A stretch of 64,000 nucleotides of DNA, taken from NCBI RefSeq assembly GCF_024713975.1, contig NC_091098.1, positions 17,628,316-17,692,315 of the forward strand, written 5' to 3'. Positions 45,001 through 57,836 of this stretch are shown piece after piece. This DNA is from Paralichthys olivaceus (lineage: Eukaryota; Chordata; Actinopteri; Pleuronectiformes; Paralichthyidae). Position numbers and translations under genes: made by a program. Position 1 is the first letter of the stretch. Every line of letters begins with the position of its first letter. The notes below the pieces were generated by a model. It had not been told where the DNA came from, ran no database searches, and was given only the letters and a program-made list of their open reading frames with translations.

Positions 45001-47404
45001 TATTTGTGCATGATGTGGTTGTAATCAAATACACTAAAGGATAATTTTGACAATGACATGGCAATACGAGCCACGAAGACATGACCAGCTCTGTCAGGCC
45101 TGTGACTTCTGTTTATTAGTTGGTAAGCACACACGCAGGATGCACAAACTGTTCTTGCTAAATATTTGTGTTCACCATGTCACTGTGGTTTGAATATCAT
45201 CATTATCATCACTGCAGGGTGACGGTATGTGTGTGTGTTTGTGTGCGAGTGTCTCTGCAAGTTGCCTAGCACCTGGTAACTGTATAGGCCGAAACCTTAT
45301 CATCCTGCCTTTGAAAAGCTCTCACCGTGCTGGATTCTTGCTGTCGTCTCTCGCTGGTCCGGCAATAACACGGGTCTGCCAGAAAAACAATGTGATTAAA
45401 AAGAAACAGACATCTGGAGACATAGCCCTGTTAGGTGTGGTTCATTCAGTCCACATTACTCAGATGCACATTCATGTGTATATACATGAGATAAACTGAG
45501 TCTGATGCAAAGTCCTGAACAAAACATTTCAGGCTCACAGTCATATGTTGTACATCAAGAGTCCGTCAGTCCCCCTTAGCTGAACTTTAGCAAATGCCCG
45601 AGTTAGTGTAAAGTATACTATGATGTAATCAGATGTAGATATTAAATTATCTCTATAACTACAGGATCTACTTGACCAGTGGCTTAATAGTAAAAAGGTG
45701 CAGAACGTAAGCAGGAACATAAAAATGTATTATTCTACACAGTGTAATGTAGAATTCATTCTTAAATGTTTTGCTTTGTTCTTTTCCAGTGGGTGCCCTG
45801 TGTTTTAAATGGCAGGGAGGACACACAATAGGAATCCTGAACCCTTGCACGGTTCAGGGTAATGTTCACCAACGCTTTGGGTGATCCGTCCACTTTTGTG
45901 CAGATCAAAGATCTCAAAAACCAGTTTGCTCTGGTTGTCCTGCTCAGTGCACATAGTCCATGTTTACTGAAAGACTTTCATTTTAATTTCATTTTCTATT
46001 ATAAAAATGTTCTTTCTTAGGGTTACCGGCCATCATTTGTGAAACGGTTGGTCTCAATTATTATTTTTTCCTTCCTTCCTTTTGAGAACTTTTTTTGGTG
46101 TCCTAATTTGTGAGAAGGTCCATGGTTTAAGGTACAGTGTGTAGAATTTAGTGATATCTAGTGTTGAAATTGCATGTTGCAGCTGAATACCCCTCATCTC
46201 TACCTCCCCTTCTACACATGAAAAAGAACCTGTGGTAGCTTTCAATTGTCATAAAAACTCAAAAGGTGTTTAGTTTGTCCATTCTGGGCTACTGTAAAAA
46301 AAACATGGCAGCCGCTGTAGAGAGGAGCTCTATTCTGTTTTTCAGTTTTGATGCTGTAGCATTATATGGTCCAATAAAATGATAAATAAAAAACACACAC
46401 CACCTGTAATCATAGATACAGAGGTCTTGAAGTTTATGAGTATTATCTTATAAACTTCATAAAAGCACAAGACAGGTTGGATGATCGTTAACCTACAGAG
46501 ACACACACTCACACACACATGAAAACACACACACGCATATAGTCATCAGTTTGCACAATCTGCAATAATAAAAGGCAGTGGGTATTCTTCGTCAAGCTTT
46601 TGCAGACTGCAGTGCGTAAGAGTGACCACCAGGGGGGCTGTGGAAAAAAACCTCTCCACAGCCCATTGGTCACTCAAATGCTGCATTCAGAAAATAACGA
46701 TCTGATTGGCTGGATCTCCCCACGAGGCGGACCGAGAAGAGGGATGTTGAGGGGGGAAGGGAGAGAGGTCTATTTACAAATGAAATTTAAAGTAACATCA
46801 CCAGCATCACTGGACAGGGAAGATTAATGTAGTTTATAAAATGGGACTATAAATACAATTTGAGGATCTAATGTTAGTGTCAGGTTCCTGTACAAGATTC
46901 ATTTTAGGCTCTGTCACAGGAGAAAAATCTGCAAAATAGCTTGTGCTGCTTCTTATTAATGTCTGACAATAAAAATGAATATAAAACAAAAATAATAAAA
47001 GAAAATGAGAATTGTGCAGTGCAACAACACATAACAAAAAACGAATCCCTAAACCGGTGTCCAGAGTCTATTCAGCAGGTGATATATCAGTTAAGTAGCA
47101 GAAGTTTTAGCTCTACCTGAATTTTTTTTAATGAACCACCGAGTTGACAATTCTATGACTTTGCTGTCAACAGATCTTCATCCCTCCCTGCTGTAGAAGG
47201 CTTGTGTTTGAAGCTGTTTCAGAGCTGACTGTGGATCAGTTTACCATCCCCCCAGCCTGGGCTGCAAACAGCAGGGCCGGGGGAAGTGGAGGCCGATCAG
47301 GGATCAGTCTCCGGGTGAAGTCACCACCAGTCCCATCTGGGCGCAGGTTGACAGCTCCTCTCTCGCCCTGCCCCCACCCCCTGTTACCTAGAGGCCCTTG
47401 GCTT
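42025..47404. other. intergenic region between the tRNA gene and tp53inp2
   Basis: No protein gene recognised. The stretch holds a MITE copy at 46129-46331, a G run at 42952-42961 and short CA tracts at 43385-43397 and 46500-46535. ORFs of 80-120 codons (for example 42645-43001 minus and 44504-44836 plus) lack family features and compositional support. Confidence 0.6.
46129..46331 (+). mobile_element. MITE copy 3 of the TTAA-type family, 3' truncated
   Basis: Begins TTAAGGTACAGTGTGTAGAA, matching the left end of the element at 59080-59415. It continues with ATCTAGTGTTGAAATTG, ATGTTGCAGCTGAATACCCC, GAACCTGTGGTAGCTTTCA, CAAAAGGTGTTTAGTTTGTC and ACATGGCAGCCGCTGTAGAG. It stops after GAGGAGCTCTATTCTG, so the right terminal repeat is missing. 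Confidence 0.8.
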
Positions 47405-47815
47405 GTGGCTTGTGTAATATTCCGATTGGTCGATTTGTTTGGTGTGGGCGGGGCCTGTGGGCGGGGCCCGGAGTATTGTGATCTCACAATCAGCTGTTTT
47501 GTACGTTCTACATTCTGATCCGAGGATCAGCTGGAGGCAGCAATAAACAGAGGCCAAATCTGCAGCGGAAAAAAAAACAGAAGAGGAAAGCAGAGAAAAA
47601 AAAAAGCTGCAGATGTTATGATCTGAAAACATCAGTGTAAAAAAACAAGATTTTTACACGAAGCCCTTCTTCTGAGAAGAAAGCCTTTTATTTTTGTATA
47701 ACGGTGTTTTCATCTACCTCACTTTAAGGCTATCTAAAGCTATGCTTTAAGAATTGTTGTCGTTTCTACTGTGTGTGAGATCTCGTTTACAACTTGAATA
47801 ACATTGCAAAGGCAG
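47405..47815 (+). promoter_or_regulatory. tp53inp2: tp53inp2 promoter and non-coding exon 1
   Basis: An inverted CCAAT box (CCGATTGGTC) at about 47421 and two GC boxes, GGGCGGGGCC, at about 47446-47469 mark a GC-rich promoter without a TATA box. Transcription probably starts near 47500. The exon would run to the good donor CAG|GTAAGC at 47815/47816. No ATG-started frame of interest lies in it. Joining of this exon to the acceptor at 51969/51970 is my inference from splice quality and gene layout. Confidence 0.55.
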
Positions 47816-49084
47816 GTAAGCAATTCTTTATTTCTTATTTGCTTCACATTTGTGTTATGTCTTTTGTGTGGTAGTGTGTGGTCTCAGAGGAATCGTATGT
47901 GTCTGCCAGTGAAACATTCCTCACAGGCTTATCTACATTATGAAATCATACGACATGTATGTTATTATTATGATGAAACGTTGAGTGTGACGCTGCCTCA
48001 TCACAGAGGACCTATCTTTGACTGCTGTGCCTTGTAGCCGCTGATGACCTATTATTAGGTCATGGGTAGATTTGAAAGCAGCAAACACCCAAACGGTTTA
48101 ATAAGGTCGACTCGACGTCCATCGCTTGGGAAAATAACACCAGGCTTCTTACGTGTAGGACATACAGCTGCAGCTCGTTGTTTGTGCAAACTGCAGCAAA
48201 TATATGCTGATGTGGAGTCAGGTCGATGGCGGATGTTGATGTGCACAGAGCCGATGTTACATATACCACACAGCTGCTGATGATGGACAGTCAAACCACC
48301 GTCTTCACTGTGTCGTCCCGAGCTTTTCCACTCGATGTCTTTCGTGCACAGTCGCAGAGCCACAACTGTCATTGCTCTGACCCTTCAGCCGGGAGCTTAT
48401 ACGGATAATTCATGTTTAACCTGGATCCCCTGCTCTCACTCTCCCGGCTGTCAGTCGATGTCGGTTTATTATTGTATTACACATACCCAGGTTTCCAGTG
48501 TGTTTTCCAAACCTGACTGTCGCTGTGAGCACCATATTTCAAATGTCATAATGTCACTGGATTCAGTAGATGACCGTCGACAGCAGCAGCCACTCGCTCA
48601 TCGATGGATTAAATGTTGTAAAGCTGCAGATCGGACACAAGGAGCCAAACAGATCGATCATACGCTCTGAGAAATCGGATATTTCTGATATGTTTGCTGC
48701 TCGGACTTATTTTTCCTTCCTCCGGTCGCTAAAGAAGCCGGAGCCTCTCTGTTAGCGTCAGTGACGTAGGCATGACGCCACATGCGTCTTGTTTTTATTT
48801 CGTGAGTCCCCTCCCACTCCGCACTTCACCCCTCCCACTTTTTTTTTAAAGGACCATTGCCAAATAAGTCAAAAAGTCAAGATCTCTCTCCACATATCAG
48901 GATGTGCAGATGTTCCGGTATACTCAGAGGCTTTTGACCACAAGCATATAATAAACACATGCACACATAAGGATGGGGTAAACTGCTCACTGATCAGTGG
49001 GAAACTACAAACACGAGAAATTTATCAGGATCCATAAATTACTCTCAGAGAAATCAATGAAAATTATAAAGAAAGAAATAAAGA

Positions 49085-49232
49085 ATAATCTGGATCTGTC
49101 TCCTGATCCAGATCCACACCTTGGCCCAACCTTCCACCAAGTTTCGTGGAAATCCACTCCTTGGTGGAAGGATTATGGTGCTAAATTGAAACAGACAGGG
49201 GTGAAAACACAACCTCCTTGGCTGAAGTAAAA
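49085..49232 (+). mobile_element. dispersed retroelement-like 3' tail (tp53inp2 intron 1)
   Basis: Reads CTGATCCAGATCCACACCTT, GGCCCAACCTTCCACCAAG, TTTCGTGGAAATCCACTCC, ACAGACAGGGGTGAAAACAC and AACCTCCTTGGCTGAAGTAA. It is the same family as 15626-15778 and, reversed, 28190-28330. The three copies share the order of blocks but little else, so all are old. Confidence 0.6.
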
Positions 49233-49489
49233 ATGAGTCAGGGTTAGTCCCGGGCTAGATGTTAATAGGCATCCTAAGAATAGAATAAGACAGTGTGTCC
49301 TATCAGATTCATATTAAATTCATCATAAATATGCAGGAGTCATTCTGGACCCATAAACTAATAATTAATGCAATACACACTAATAAAGGGGTTGAAAAAC
49401 CTGAATTAGCCAGTTGTTAGAGAAGGCATCTTCATGACCTACGCCATATATCCAGGAACTCTCTCCTCCAGGATAAAATCCATATCAGT

Positions 49490-49540
49490 GGCTATTTGTC
49501 CTCTATTGACAGGCTTTATTTACACTACAGACAAATAGCC
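49490..49540. repeat. perfect 11-bp inverted repeat with 29-nt spacer
   Basis: GGCTATTTGTC at 49490-49500 and GACAAATAGCC at 49530-49540. The stem can be extended by CAG/CTG across a one-base bulge on the outside. It is too short for a typical miRNA precursor. Function unknown. Confidence 0.8.
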
Positions 49541-52220
49541 CTGAATTAGCTTGTGCAGACTAAAGCCCAAACTAATACAAAAATATTTATTGAGGAAGTG
49601 TTTGCTTGTACTCCATGTTGAATGTGCGTGTTCTGTGTACTGCACCCTATGCAAAGCAGCCTTCAGGCCTTCTCACCAAAAATTTGTTTATCTGAATTTA
49701 TTGGTCACAGTCTCATGACTAAAGTGTTTTTATTCCAGGAATGCATTAAAATCAGTCTCAGTGCTGAGGAGGGACTGCAGCGCCTCAGTTCGTAGTAACT
49801 CAGCAAAATCCCCAAAAGTATGACAACACTGGGCCTTTTTAATGAACTGACTGGAAAGTCTTTTTAAAACATGACCTGAGAAGATGGGCAAAATTAAGTC
49901 AAACGATCTAGAGTATTACAATATACAACGGAGAGCCTTTATTCAATGTAAAAGCCTCATCATGAGGTATTTTTTTGGAAACCTTCTTGTTATTCCATTT
50001 TTCTACCCCCTTTCATTCGTCTCTCACTTTGTCTTCTTATTTCAATCACACGGATGCAAACAGACTCATTGACACTGACTTTATTTGTTAAAATAACTGT
50101 AATTCCATTTGAGAAGTAATCTCAGGAGCACATACAGTACTGTCGCAATTAGGATGTCTCTTCAGAATTATCACCATGACGATTCTCCAAATAAGGACAA
50201 AAAGCGTCAGCCTCCCAACAAGCATTCATGCATGTCTCTCTGCTCCATGCATAATTAGTTTTGCCTTTTAATCTGTGCTCCTTGAATTCTACTAACCTCT
50301 GTAGCTGGTAGACTAGTTAAGTGTCAGCAGCACTTGTGGTATTTACAAATGGTCTGAGAAATTAGAGAGGTTATGAACTGGAATTTAAACCTCTACAACC
50401 TTGAAACTCCGACACAAATAAAATGATTATGGAGATAAAACCTATGAGGGAAAAGTCATTTAGCTTAAAGTTCATTACCTTAGTCAGCAGGTACTGACAG
50501 AGGTCTTGTACTCTCTGATCGCTTCAGTCATTGCCTCTTCTGCACTCACACAGTTCAAGTAAATAGAACTCGGCCTTTGAACATATAGGGGTTTGCCTGG
50601 TCAGCTATAGCTGTTCAAAACATCTGTTCAACATTACATCATTGTATTTACATGTAGGTCACTTGCCCTTTGCCTATGTTACCTCCGTCCTCTTTTTTTG
50701 CCCTGTTTCAACATTGTGCTCAATTTACTTTGTTAGCCTTTGTTAGTCTGGCTCTTTGTCTCACCTCCACCTCCTCTTCTTCAGCCTGTCCAGCTGTCCT
50801 GAGACTTGGTTATCTAAATGTCATGGGGGAAGGGACTGCAGCCATTGTCCACCAGCTCCTTACTGGCTGAAAATCTTCCTTCACATACTGATTACCACAT
50901 ACTCAGTGTTCCTCTCCCACTTTAACTTACCATTAAGGGCACAAACTGTAAGATGCAAGTTCAAATTGAGATATTATACTACTGCAATAACAACATATAA
51001 TTTTACTGCAATATTGTGAACTCTACTAATTTCTCTTCCATTGAAGAACCAGTAGATACTCCTTTATGGGTTTGACCTGCAGTGCATGACCTTTCCAGTC
51101 TTTTGAATAAGCCCCAAATCTATAATCAAGCTTAAATGCCACTGTGATCAATATTTTATACCAACAATGGATCAAATGACCAAGTGCGTGTGTGAAACTG
51201 TTCACTTGTCATGACAAACCCATGGATAATGAAACCAAACTCTTAAGTTTCCCTTAGCAACTCGAGTCTTGTGGTTTTTCAGGCCTCCAACTTTACAGCT
51301 TAAGGTCATTCTCATTGCTCTAATCGTCGTCACTAACTTTTCAGATGGACCGGGAATTTGTTTGTAGGTTCTTTTCTTAGCAGACAGACAACATTAGCCA
51401 CTAGCTGGTGAACACAGTGGAGGAATGAGCAGCTACAGGGTCATATACGTATATTCCTTAGGAGTTGGTTGAGACCAAAACAGAGTTAAAGGGGGGATTC
51501 ACGTTCAAATCACTTCAAATAAATATACAATGTCGTCTACTGCATGTGTAACTCAGTGTGCTCACATGTTGGTAATAATACGTCAAAAATGATTTGAGTT
51601 TTTCTCGCTTGTTGTACTGCACAATAAAAGGTTAATCATCAAGTGTAAAGTAGTACAACTCCCCTTTGAAGATTTTAAGTTATTTAGGGATGCAAAGTGT
51701 TCTTTCTGCCTTTGCTTACTTTCAGTCAAATTGGGAGACTTGTTGCTTCATCTGTAAGATTCTCAGATGGTTTAATGAGCTGTATCCAACAATGTTAACG
51801 TAATCATACCGTTTCTGTATACTTCATATTATTAGTGTCAACCTGATATTTTAACACATCGAAATGCTGTAACCCAAATGAGTGTTGCTTTTTTAAGATG
51901 TGTTGACAGTGATGCACCCTACGACCACTAACCACTCTCTCCTCTCCCCTTTTCTCTCCCTCTCTCCAGGCCTTTGCTACAAACCAAGTGAAACCTTACA
52001 TTTGCACTATAGAAGCCTGTCCACTCCAGTTTGTCAAAACCGAGATCCAGCAAAGGGCTTCAAGAGAAAAAGACTCAAAAGATCAGACAAAGCATTGCAT
52101 ACAACAGCAACAAGCGATAACGTAAACACAAATAACAAATTCAAATAGGCAGCTAAAGCTTTTTTTTTTGTGGACAACAAATCGCACCCGAGTCATCGAC
52201 ACTTGGCAGTTTCAGCAGTC

Positions 52221-53944
52221 ATGTTTCAACGTCTGAGCAACCTGTTGTTTGGGGAGGTGGAGGAGGTCGCAGCTGAGCTGAAGGGACCCAACCCCTGCGT
52301 GACGGAGGCTGACGAGGAGGGATGGATGCTCGTCAATCTACCCGGTGAGTATCAGCAGAGGGAGTGTGGGGTTGGATTTGAGGAATAATCAAATTATGTT
52401 TCTTGTTCAAACATTTAGGAAGTTGAGGAATACATCTGTTCTCTTTTGCATGTCTATCATCCTCATTTAAGTGCATTATCTATAATCCTGATATAATTGC
52501 ATTAAGTGTAAAGTGAATAGAAGGTATGGGGTGGGGTGAAGAATCCTTCGGGGCATGGCGCAGAAGTTCAAAACACATGATTCTCTGTGAACTATCATCT
52601 CCTTCCTCTTTGTTTATGATCTCAATCATGACAAAGCCAGTGTTTGAAATTTTTGCTTTACCTGTTCAGAAGCCAACCAATCATCCAAAGCAACATAAAA
52701 GTAGCTCTCAGCAGAGTCGAGACAAACATTATGTCGCTGACATAAATCACCACCTTAGAGGGTCAGCACAACTAATGATGTGACTCTTTTATGTTCTGTG
52801 TTTCCTTACCCCCTCTTCTTCCTCCCCTCCAATTTTTTTAAACACCCTCACATTCTCCACACCGGTATGTGTGCGCGTGCGTATGTGATCCCTGTTAAAA
52901 TTGCCCCCCTTCAACACGCATGACTTTTTGAAAATCTACCATACTTGCATCCTTTTTTTGCAACTCGCCCCTTCCACCTGTCCTTATTGACTGTCCCATC
53001 ACCTGATTTCATTGCTGCCATGTGCTCAGAAGAGTCTGACAGCATGATTCAGGCAGAGGATGAGACGGGAGCTCCGCTAATTGCACAATCATCCCCCGAC
53101 AGTAACCTATCACATCATCAAGACACACATGCAAGGACTGAATTCCCCATTCCCCACCCGCCTAACAAGCGCCGTAGGACACATAAAGGTCAGGCACGAA
53201 TTGCAATAGCAACATCAGACCCCCTGTCTTGCCCTAGCGCTAGCCCATCAGACTTGGGTGCCATTACACCCGTGACCCTGCCAAGGCGGGCCAGACTGTC
53301 CATGCCCTCCTCCACCCCGTCGATGTCCCCTGGCTCTGGGAGTGAGTGTGGGGGCAGTGGGGGTAGCAGTAGGGCAGGCTCAGAGAGAGGCTGCATGGAT
53401 GAGAGCTGGTTTGTCACCCCTCCCCCCTGTTTCACTGCAGAGGGAGCTACAGCAGAGGCCAGCCCGATGGAGGACCTGCTCATCGAGCACCCCAGCATGT
53501 CTGTGTACGTCTCGCCAAACAACTTTTCCATGGTGTCCAACAGCAACCTGTCTGTGGTGGGAGAGGAAAGCATTGTCAGCCCGGCGAGCAGCATGAGGTG
53601 AGAAAAAAAGACCTTCACCTCCTTTTTTAGCGTCCGTCTGACTGTCACAACAATCACACCTATTCTCTCCCTGAAGCAGAGTGACTGAACCAGCTGCTGC
53701 CCCCGCCACCCGCAGCACTATCCCCACCAGGGTGAGCCGTGGAGCAGCTGCCCAGGCCGGAGCCCTGGCCAAGGTCACCCAAGTGGCCAGGGTCCAGCGT
53801 GGCAAAGCTCGCATCGAGAGGCGTCATCTGGGCCGCAACCGCATCCAACGCCAAAACCGCACCAGGGAGCAGGTCCCTCGCCACGCAGCGCACGCCAGAA
53901 ACACCTTTCTTCACCAGCCCAGCAAGCGTAACGTCTGCCACTAA
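52221..53944 (+). CDS. tp53inp2: Tumor protein p53-inducible nuclear protein 2 (DOR)
   Basis: Coding exons 52221-52344, 53030-53597 and 53680-53944 join in phase to 318 residues; exon 2 also carries 5' UTR from 51970. TP53INP2 shuttles from nucleus to autophagosomes, binds LC3/GABARAP proteins and co-activates nuclear receptors. The N-terminus MFQRLSNLLFGEV is typical of the family. The LC3-interacting motif is W35-M-L-V38 after acidic residues, in the same position as in human. The core blocks MDESWFVTPPPCFTA (164-178) and MEDLLIEHPSMSVYV (188-202) are conserved. The C-terminus is Arg-rich and ends FLHQPSKRNVCH, like the family's FxxQPxxR end. Between the LIR and MDESWF there are about 96 more residues than in human (220 aa total there), including KRRR at 88-91. 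The last acceptor could be 53676 or 53679; both keep frame. TP53INP1 fits less well (DLLIEH versus NLLIEH). Confidence 0.92.
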
Positions 53945-55990
53945 ACTCCTGAACAAGCAGGGGGCGTCATTCAACCTGAGGGCATTAGACGCACATGATT
54001 AAATATAGTGACCCCACTGCATAAAGCTTTAATTTCTGCACATTATATCATGATAAATCAGATACGAACAGTAGCTCTTGTTTTGGTTTGTATACAAACT
54101 GGCTCCACCTGGTAGTTTTATTCCCTGTTCTGCCGTTATGAACCAAGCCCTCTGAGTTCATCTGTGTAGATCTTTATTGCATTATACTTTTTGTCCATTG
54201 CAGTATCCAAACAACTAAAAAAAGTCTTGAAAAAATATTTACACGGGTACTTAGTAACAATAATGTCTGAAAAACGGCAAAAAAAAATTAGCTATACTAA
54301 TTTTTCTTTCCTGTCTTGATAACAATATTCTCCTTTCTTCCACTCTTCCTCAAGGCATGTTATTATTTTTTTCAGCCATTACATTATCTCCAAAGTACTT
54401 GGTTAAATGTGGATATAATGATTTGTAATTGAATCAGCCAAGTGTACTTTACTCTTCGATGGAGGAACAGACCTTTCTGCTGGAATCCATTTGGGATAGA
54501 GACAAGTTAAGTCTTAGCATCTTTTCAGTGAAATCAACTCATCATGTCCTCAGAGCTTTAATTCCTACAAAATTAACTTTAATTTTATTCAGAAATAGTG
54601 GAGAGATATACCGTGTGTGGCGAGAGTGAAAGGAAGATCACTCTGACATTTGTTTCCCTCAAGTTTGCAAAGTGACAGATGAAGGCGCCGCAGCATGTGG
54701 CAACCCAGTTTCATCACAGGAAACAAAATGTGGTGAGATTCCTCTCCTCTCGCTTTTGGTGGAAGGTGGAGAGCAAGTAGATGATGGTGAAAGAAGGAGC
54801 AAAACAGACTAAAGAGTAACATAAATTATGAGAAGAATTAGAACTAGGTAGTATTAAAATGTGCTCGATATGAAATGGTCGTGGGAAAGTGTTATGTAAC
54901 CCTCAGAGCAGCCTGTGAATTTTAGGAAGTTGAATTCAACATCAAACTCTGCTGCAGAGCATTTCGCAAATAACTCTTGTTTTTATGTTTCTCTTGATAT
55001 TAAGGTAGTCATTTTTGTGCAGATGGAACTTTGTGCTATAGGCAGCCATAATATCGTTATTGAGAAGAATTAGGAGAGCAGTGAGTTTGCCTTTGGGTTA
55101 CAGGGTATGGCAAGTTACAGAAAGTAAAGAGCGGTATTGATGGCAACTCTTTATTTTGTTTTGTTGCTCTGTTTTCTGCTCATTTTATCATTTTGAGGTT
55201 ATATTATTTACAGTCTCTATCTCTCTGCGTGGTTCCAGCAAAGAAAGAAAAGAAAGTCTGTTCTTGCCAGACAAATAGAAAATACAACATTTGGCTTTTG
55301 AAGCCGACAAATTCAAAATAACTACAAAGCATGGCGATCATTAAATGTGTTGTCTGTAAACTAAAGCAACGTGCCCAGCACACACGCTCACCCACAGTGT
55401 GTGCTGTGTTAGCTACAGAAAGAAAGTACCATCTATTCACACATAAATCCCTCTCATTTAAAAAAAAGAAGTCCCTGACTTTCAAGAACACACTCGTTGG
55501 GAAAAAGAAAGGAAGTAATTATCTCCTTAAAGCCCAACAGCAAGCATCTATCTTCCCCTACATCCCTCTTATGGACGTGCATCACATTTAACATCTCCTC
55601 CATTACTGTCCGTCCCTCTCTCGTTTGCACATCCAGCTCTAACAGTGTCCACTTAAAGATCTAGCTTACTGATATGTGTTCAACAACAATAGTAAACAAT
55701 GGTGCTGAAGTGTATGCTAATGTTTGTAAATTATTTGAGACATGGATGTAAGTTTGCAATGTCATTCATTTTTGTGAGTCAAAGTTATAGCGGTGTGCCG
55801 TGTGCTTGTTTTATTTTTTGTTTTTTATTTGTGGAGTTTTTTTTCTCTTCTTTTCGTTTTGGCTCAAACTGTGTGTGAGAAGGTGTACCGACACATAAAC
55901 TGCTAGAAACTCTACAAAAAAAAGTACATAAATAATGATCGTTTTATTTCTCTTGTAAATATTAAAAACAAAAAAAAACACTTTATAACG
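53945..55990 (+). other. tp53inp2: tp53inp2 3' UTR (putative)
   Basis: AT-rich sequence after the TAA with no convincing coding frame. The most plausible end is ATTAAA at 55961-55966, preceded by TGTAAAT and followed by an A-rich run, giving about 2 kb, in keeping with the long 3' UTRs of this family. AATAAA at about 56674 is an alternative. Confidence 0.4.
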
Positions 55991-56527
55991 CTTCGTTAGA
56001 TGTCAAAGCCTCTCAGGATCTGAGTCATTGTGTCCAATGGGACTGATGAGAATCCTCTCTCTGCTCATTAAAAAACCAAGAGGGCGACTCAATGGCCTAA
56101 CGTGGGGTGCGTCAGTGTCATCCAGAGATGCACCATACACAAACAGCACGAGACTCAGAGCTGATGTGCCATAGAAAACATTACCCTCCAGAGGGCTCAC
56201 TTAGCACTGCATCGGCTGTACGGTCGCTGGTGAGGACACAGAACAATGACATGATTTTAATACAATCTAAACTGGTGCGTTCAAAAGACAGAGAGACTGG
56301 GGTATTCATCCGGAGTGTTTGGAAAATGGAAACGTCTTTTCTTGTTTAGATCATCTAGATAAAAAAGAAAAAAATATTTTCCTGTGAGTCACATAACACA
56401 CATTTTTCATTTCTGCCAATATTCCTTTTAAATGTTTCTGTTAATTTATAATATAATTATGAAATTATGTATCCAGTTTATTCCACTGAACAGTGAAGGG
56501 AATGCATCTGAGGTGATGAGTCTGTGT

Positions 56528-56562
<35 letters not shown>

Positions 56563-57564
56563 AACACATGCACACACATACAGTAGTGATCTCATTGCTA
56601 GGCTTCCTCACACCTTTGGGGCTCGCTATTCTAACTGTGCCTAAGAGGTTGAATTTTGTTCATGTGTTGTGTGAATAAAAGTAGGTACAGAGTGCAAACA
56701 GGGTAATAATAATGAGAGAGCACATGTGGATGTGTGAGTGTGTGTATGTACGAAATATATCACCACAGATACCTCTGCCGCTGCAATCCTGTCATGTTTT
56801 TATTTCTTCCCTTTCTCACCAATGTCATGTTAAAATGGCAAAAGTGTTGTCAGTATGTTGTGTGTGATTTTTGAAAATGTGTGGTCATCCAATAATGGGG
56901 AGAGTGAGCGGTCACCCAGTGTGGGGGTAACTTATATTAAATGGGAGATGTGGTCAGGGAGAGGACGAGAAAGGAGACATATAGTTATATTTAAGAATAA
57001 GTGAAATTAAGTGTATCAGAAAAATACAATAGAATATGCTTGTATTTTCCAATATAGGTATTAGAACAGTCGTTCACCAATAGGATGTTTTAAATGAAAG
57101 CCGTTGAATGTCTGGGGAGTTTCATATGTTTTATGTTGTGCCCTGAAATGATGGCAGCTTAAACACACTTGGGGTTTTGCCCATGTTACATCTCAATTAG
57201 TACACCCACCTCCCCCCATTAAACAATGAACTATATAAACATATAAAATTTGGTGTATCTGATATCTATGGTGATTGTGCCTTTCACTATCTCTGCATGG
57301 TTTTTGTGATGTACTGAGTTTTCCATCCCCTAAGTGGGCTGTCGTCCACTGACAGGCAAGACTATGCAAAAAGTCATCGGATGGCTTTTCCAACATCCAT
57401 TCAGAAAACACAGGTACCCGCCAAAAAGAAAAAAAAAGAAAAAAAACAACAATAAATACTCAGGTTGACGCCTGAATCTTGTGTCATTATTTTCATCTGG
57501 GAGAACAGAAGTGAACAGGATTAGAGCAAACAGTGCGTGATCTATTGTCAACAATAGTGGAAGA

Positions 57565-57836
57565 TAGGGCAGCATGATGTGGCCAAAAACTGTTTTCCAC
57601 AGTAGTCAATATGGATAATTATCACGTTAAATGACCCATTATTATTTCTAATAAGTCCAAAGAATGTTTTTTACAGAGTAAAGGTTGTGGTTTTAAACTT
57701 GATAAACAGCTATGTGTTAAACCTCCTCACTGTGCTCACACAATGCAGAAAACAATATATATAGAAATTTAGGTATATTGCTATTGATGAAAATTTGATT
57801 GTGGAAATTATTGATATTGTTGTATGTCCAGCCCTA
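57565..57836. mobile_element. MITE with TAGGGC...GCCCTA ends
   Basis: The left end TAGGGCAGCATGATGTGGCC and the right end (reversed) TAGGGCTGGACATACAACAA form imperfect terminal inverted repeats. The interior is AT-rich, including CCAAAAACTGTTTTCC and GATAATTATCACGTTAAATG, and contains no ORF. This matches the widespread fish repeats that start GGGCTGGGCGATATGGCC. hAT-type origin is likely but no clear target duplication was seen. Confidence 0.6.

Larger units (their letters stand above)
47816..51969 (+). other. tp53inp2: tp53inp2 intron 1 (inferred)
   Basis: Bounded by a GTAAGC donor and the pyrimidine-rich acceptor CTCCCTCTCTCCAG. It contains a CpG-richer block at about 48050-48790 with CRE-like TGACGTAG and TGACGCCA at 48762-48780. 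It also holds a retroelement-like tail (49085-49232) and an 11-bp perfect inverted repeat (49490-49540). No coding exon was recognised. Confidence 0.5.

Noticed and set aside
52945-53029. Possible alternative start MHPFF... or MCSEE... before the second tp53inp2 coding exon
   Set aside because: It lies in intron sequence ending in a good acceptor (GCTCAG at 53024-53029). The joined frame P-E-E-S-D fits the exon phase exactly, so a start here would lose the family N-terminus and the LIR.
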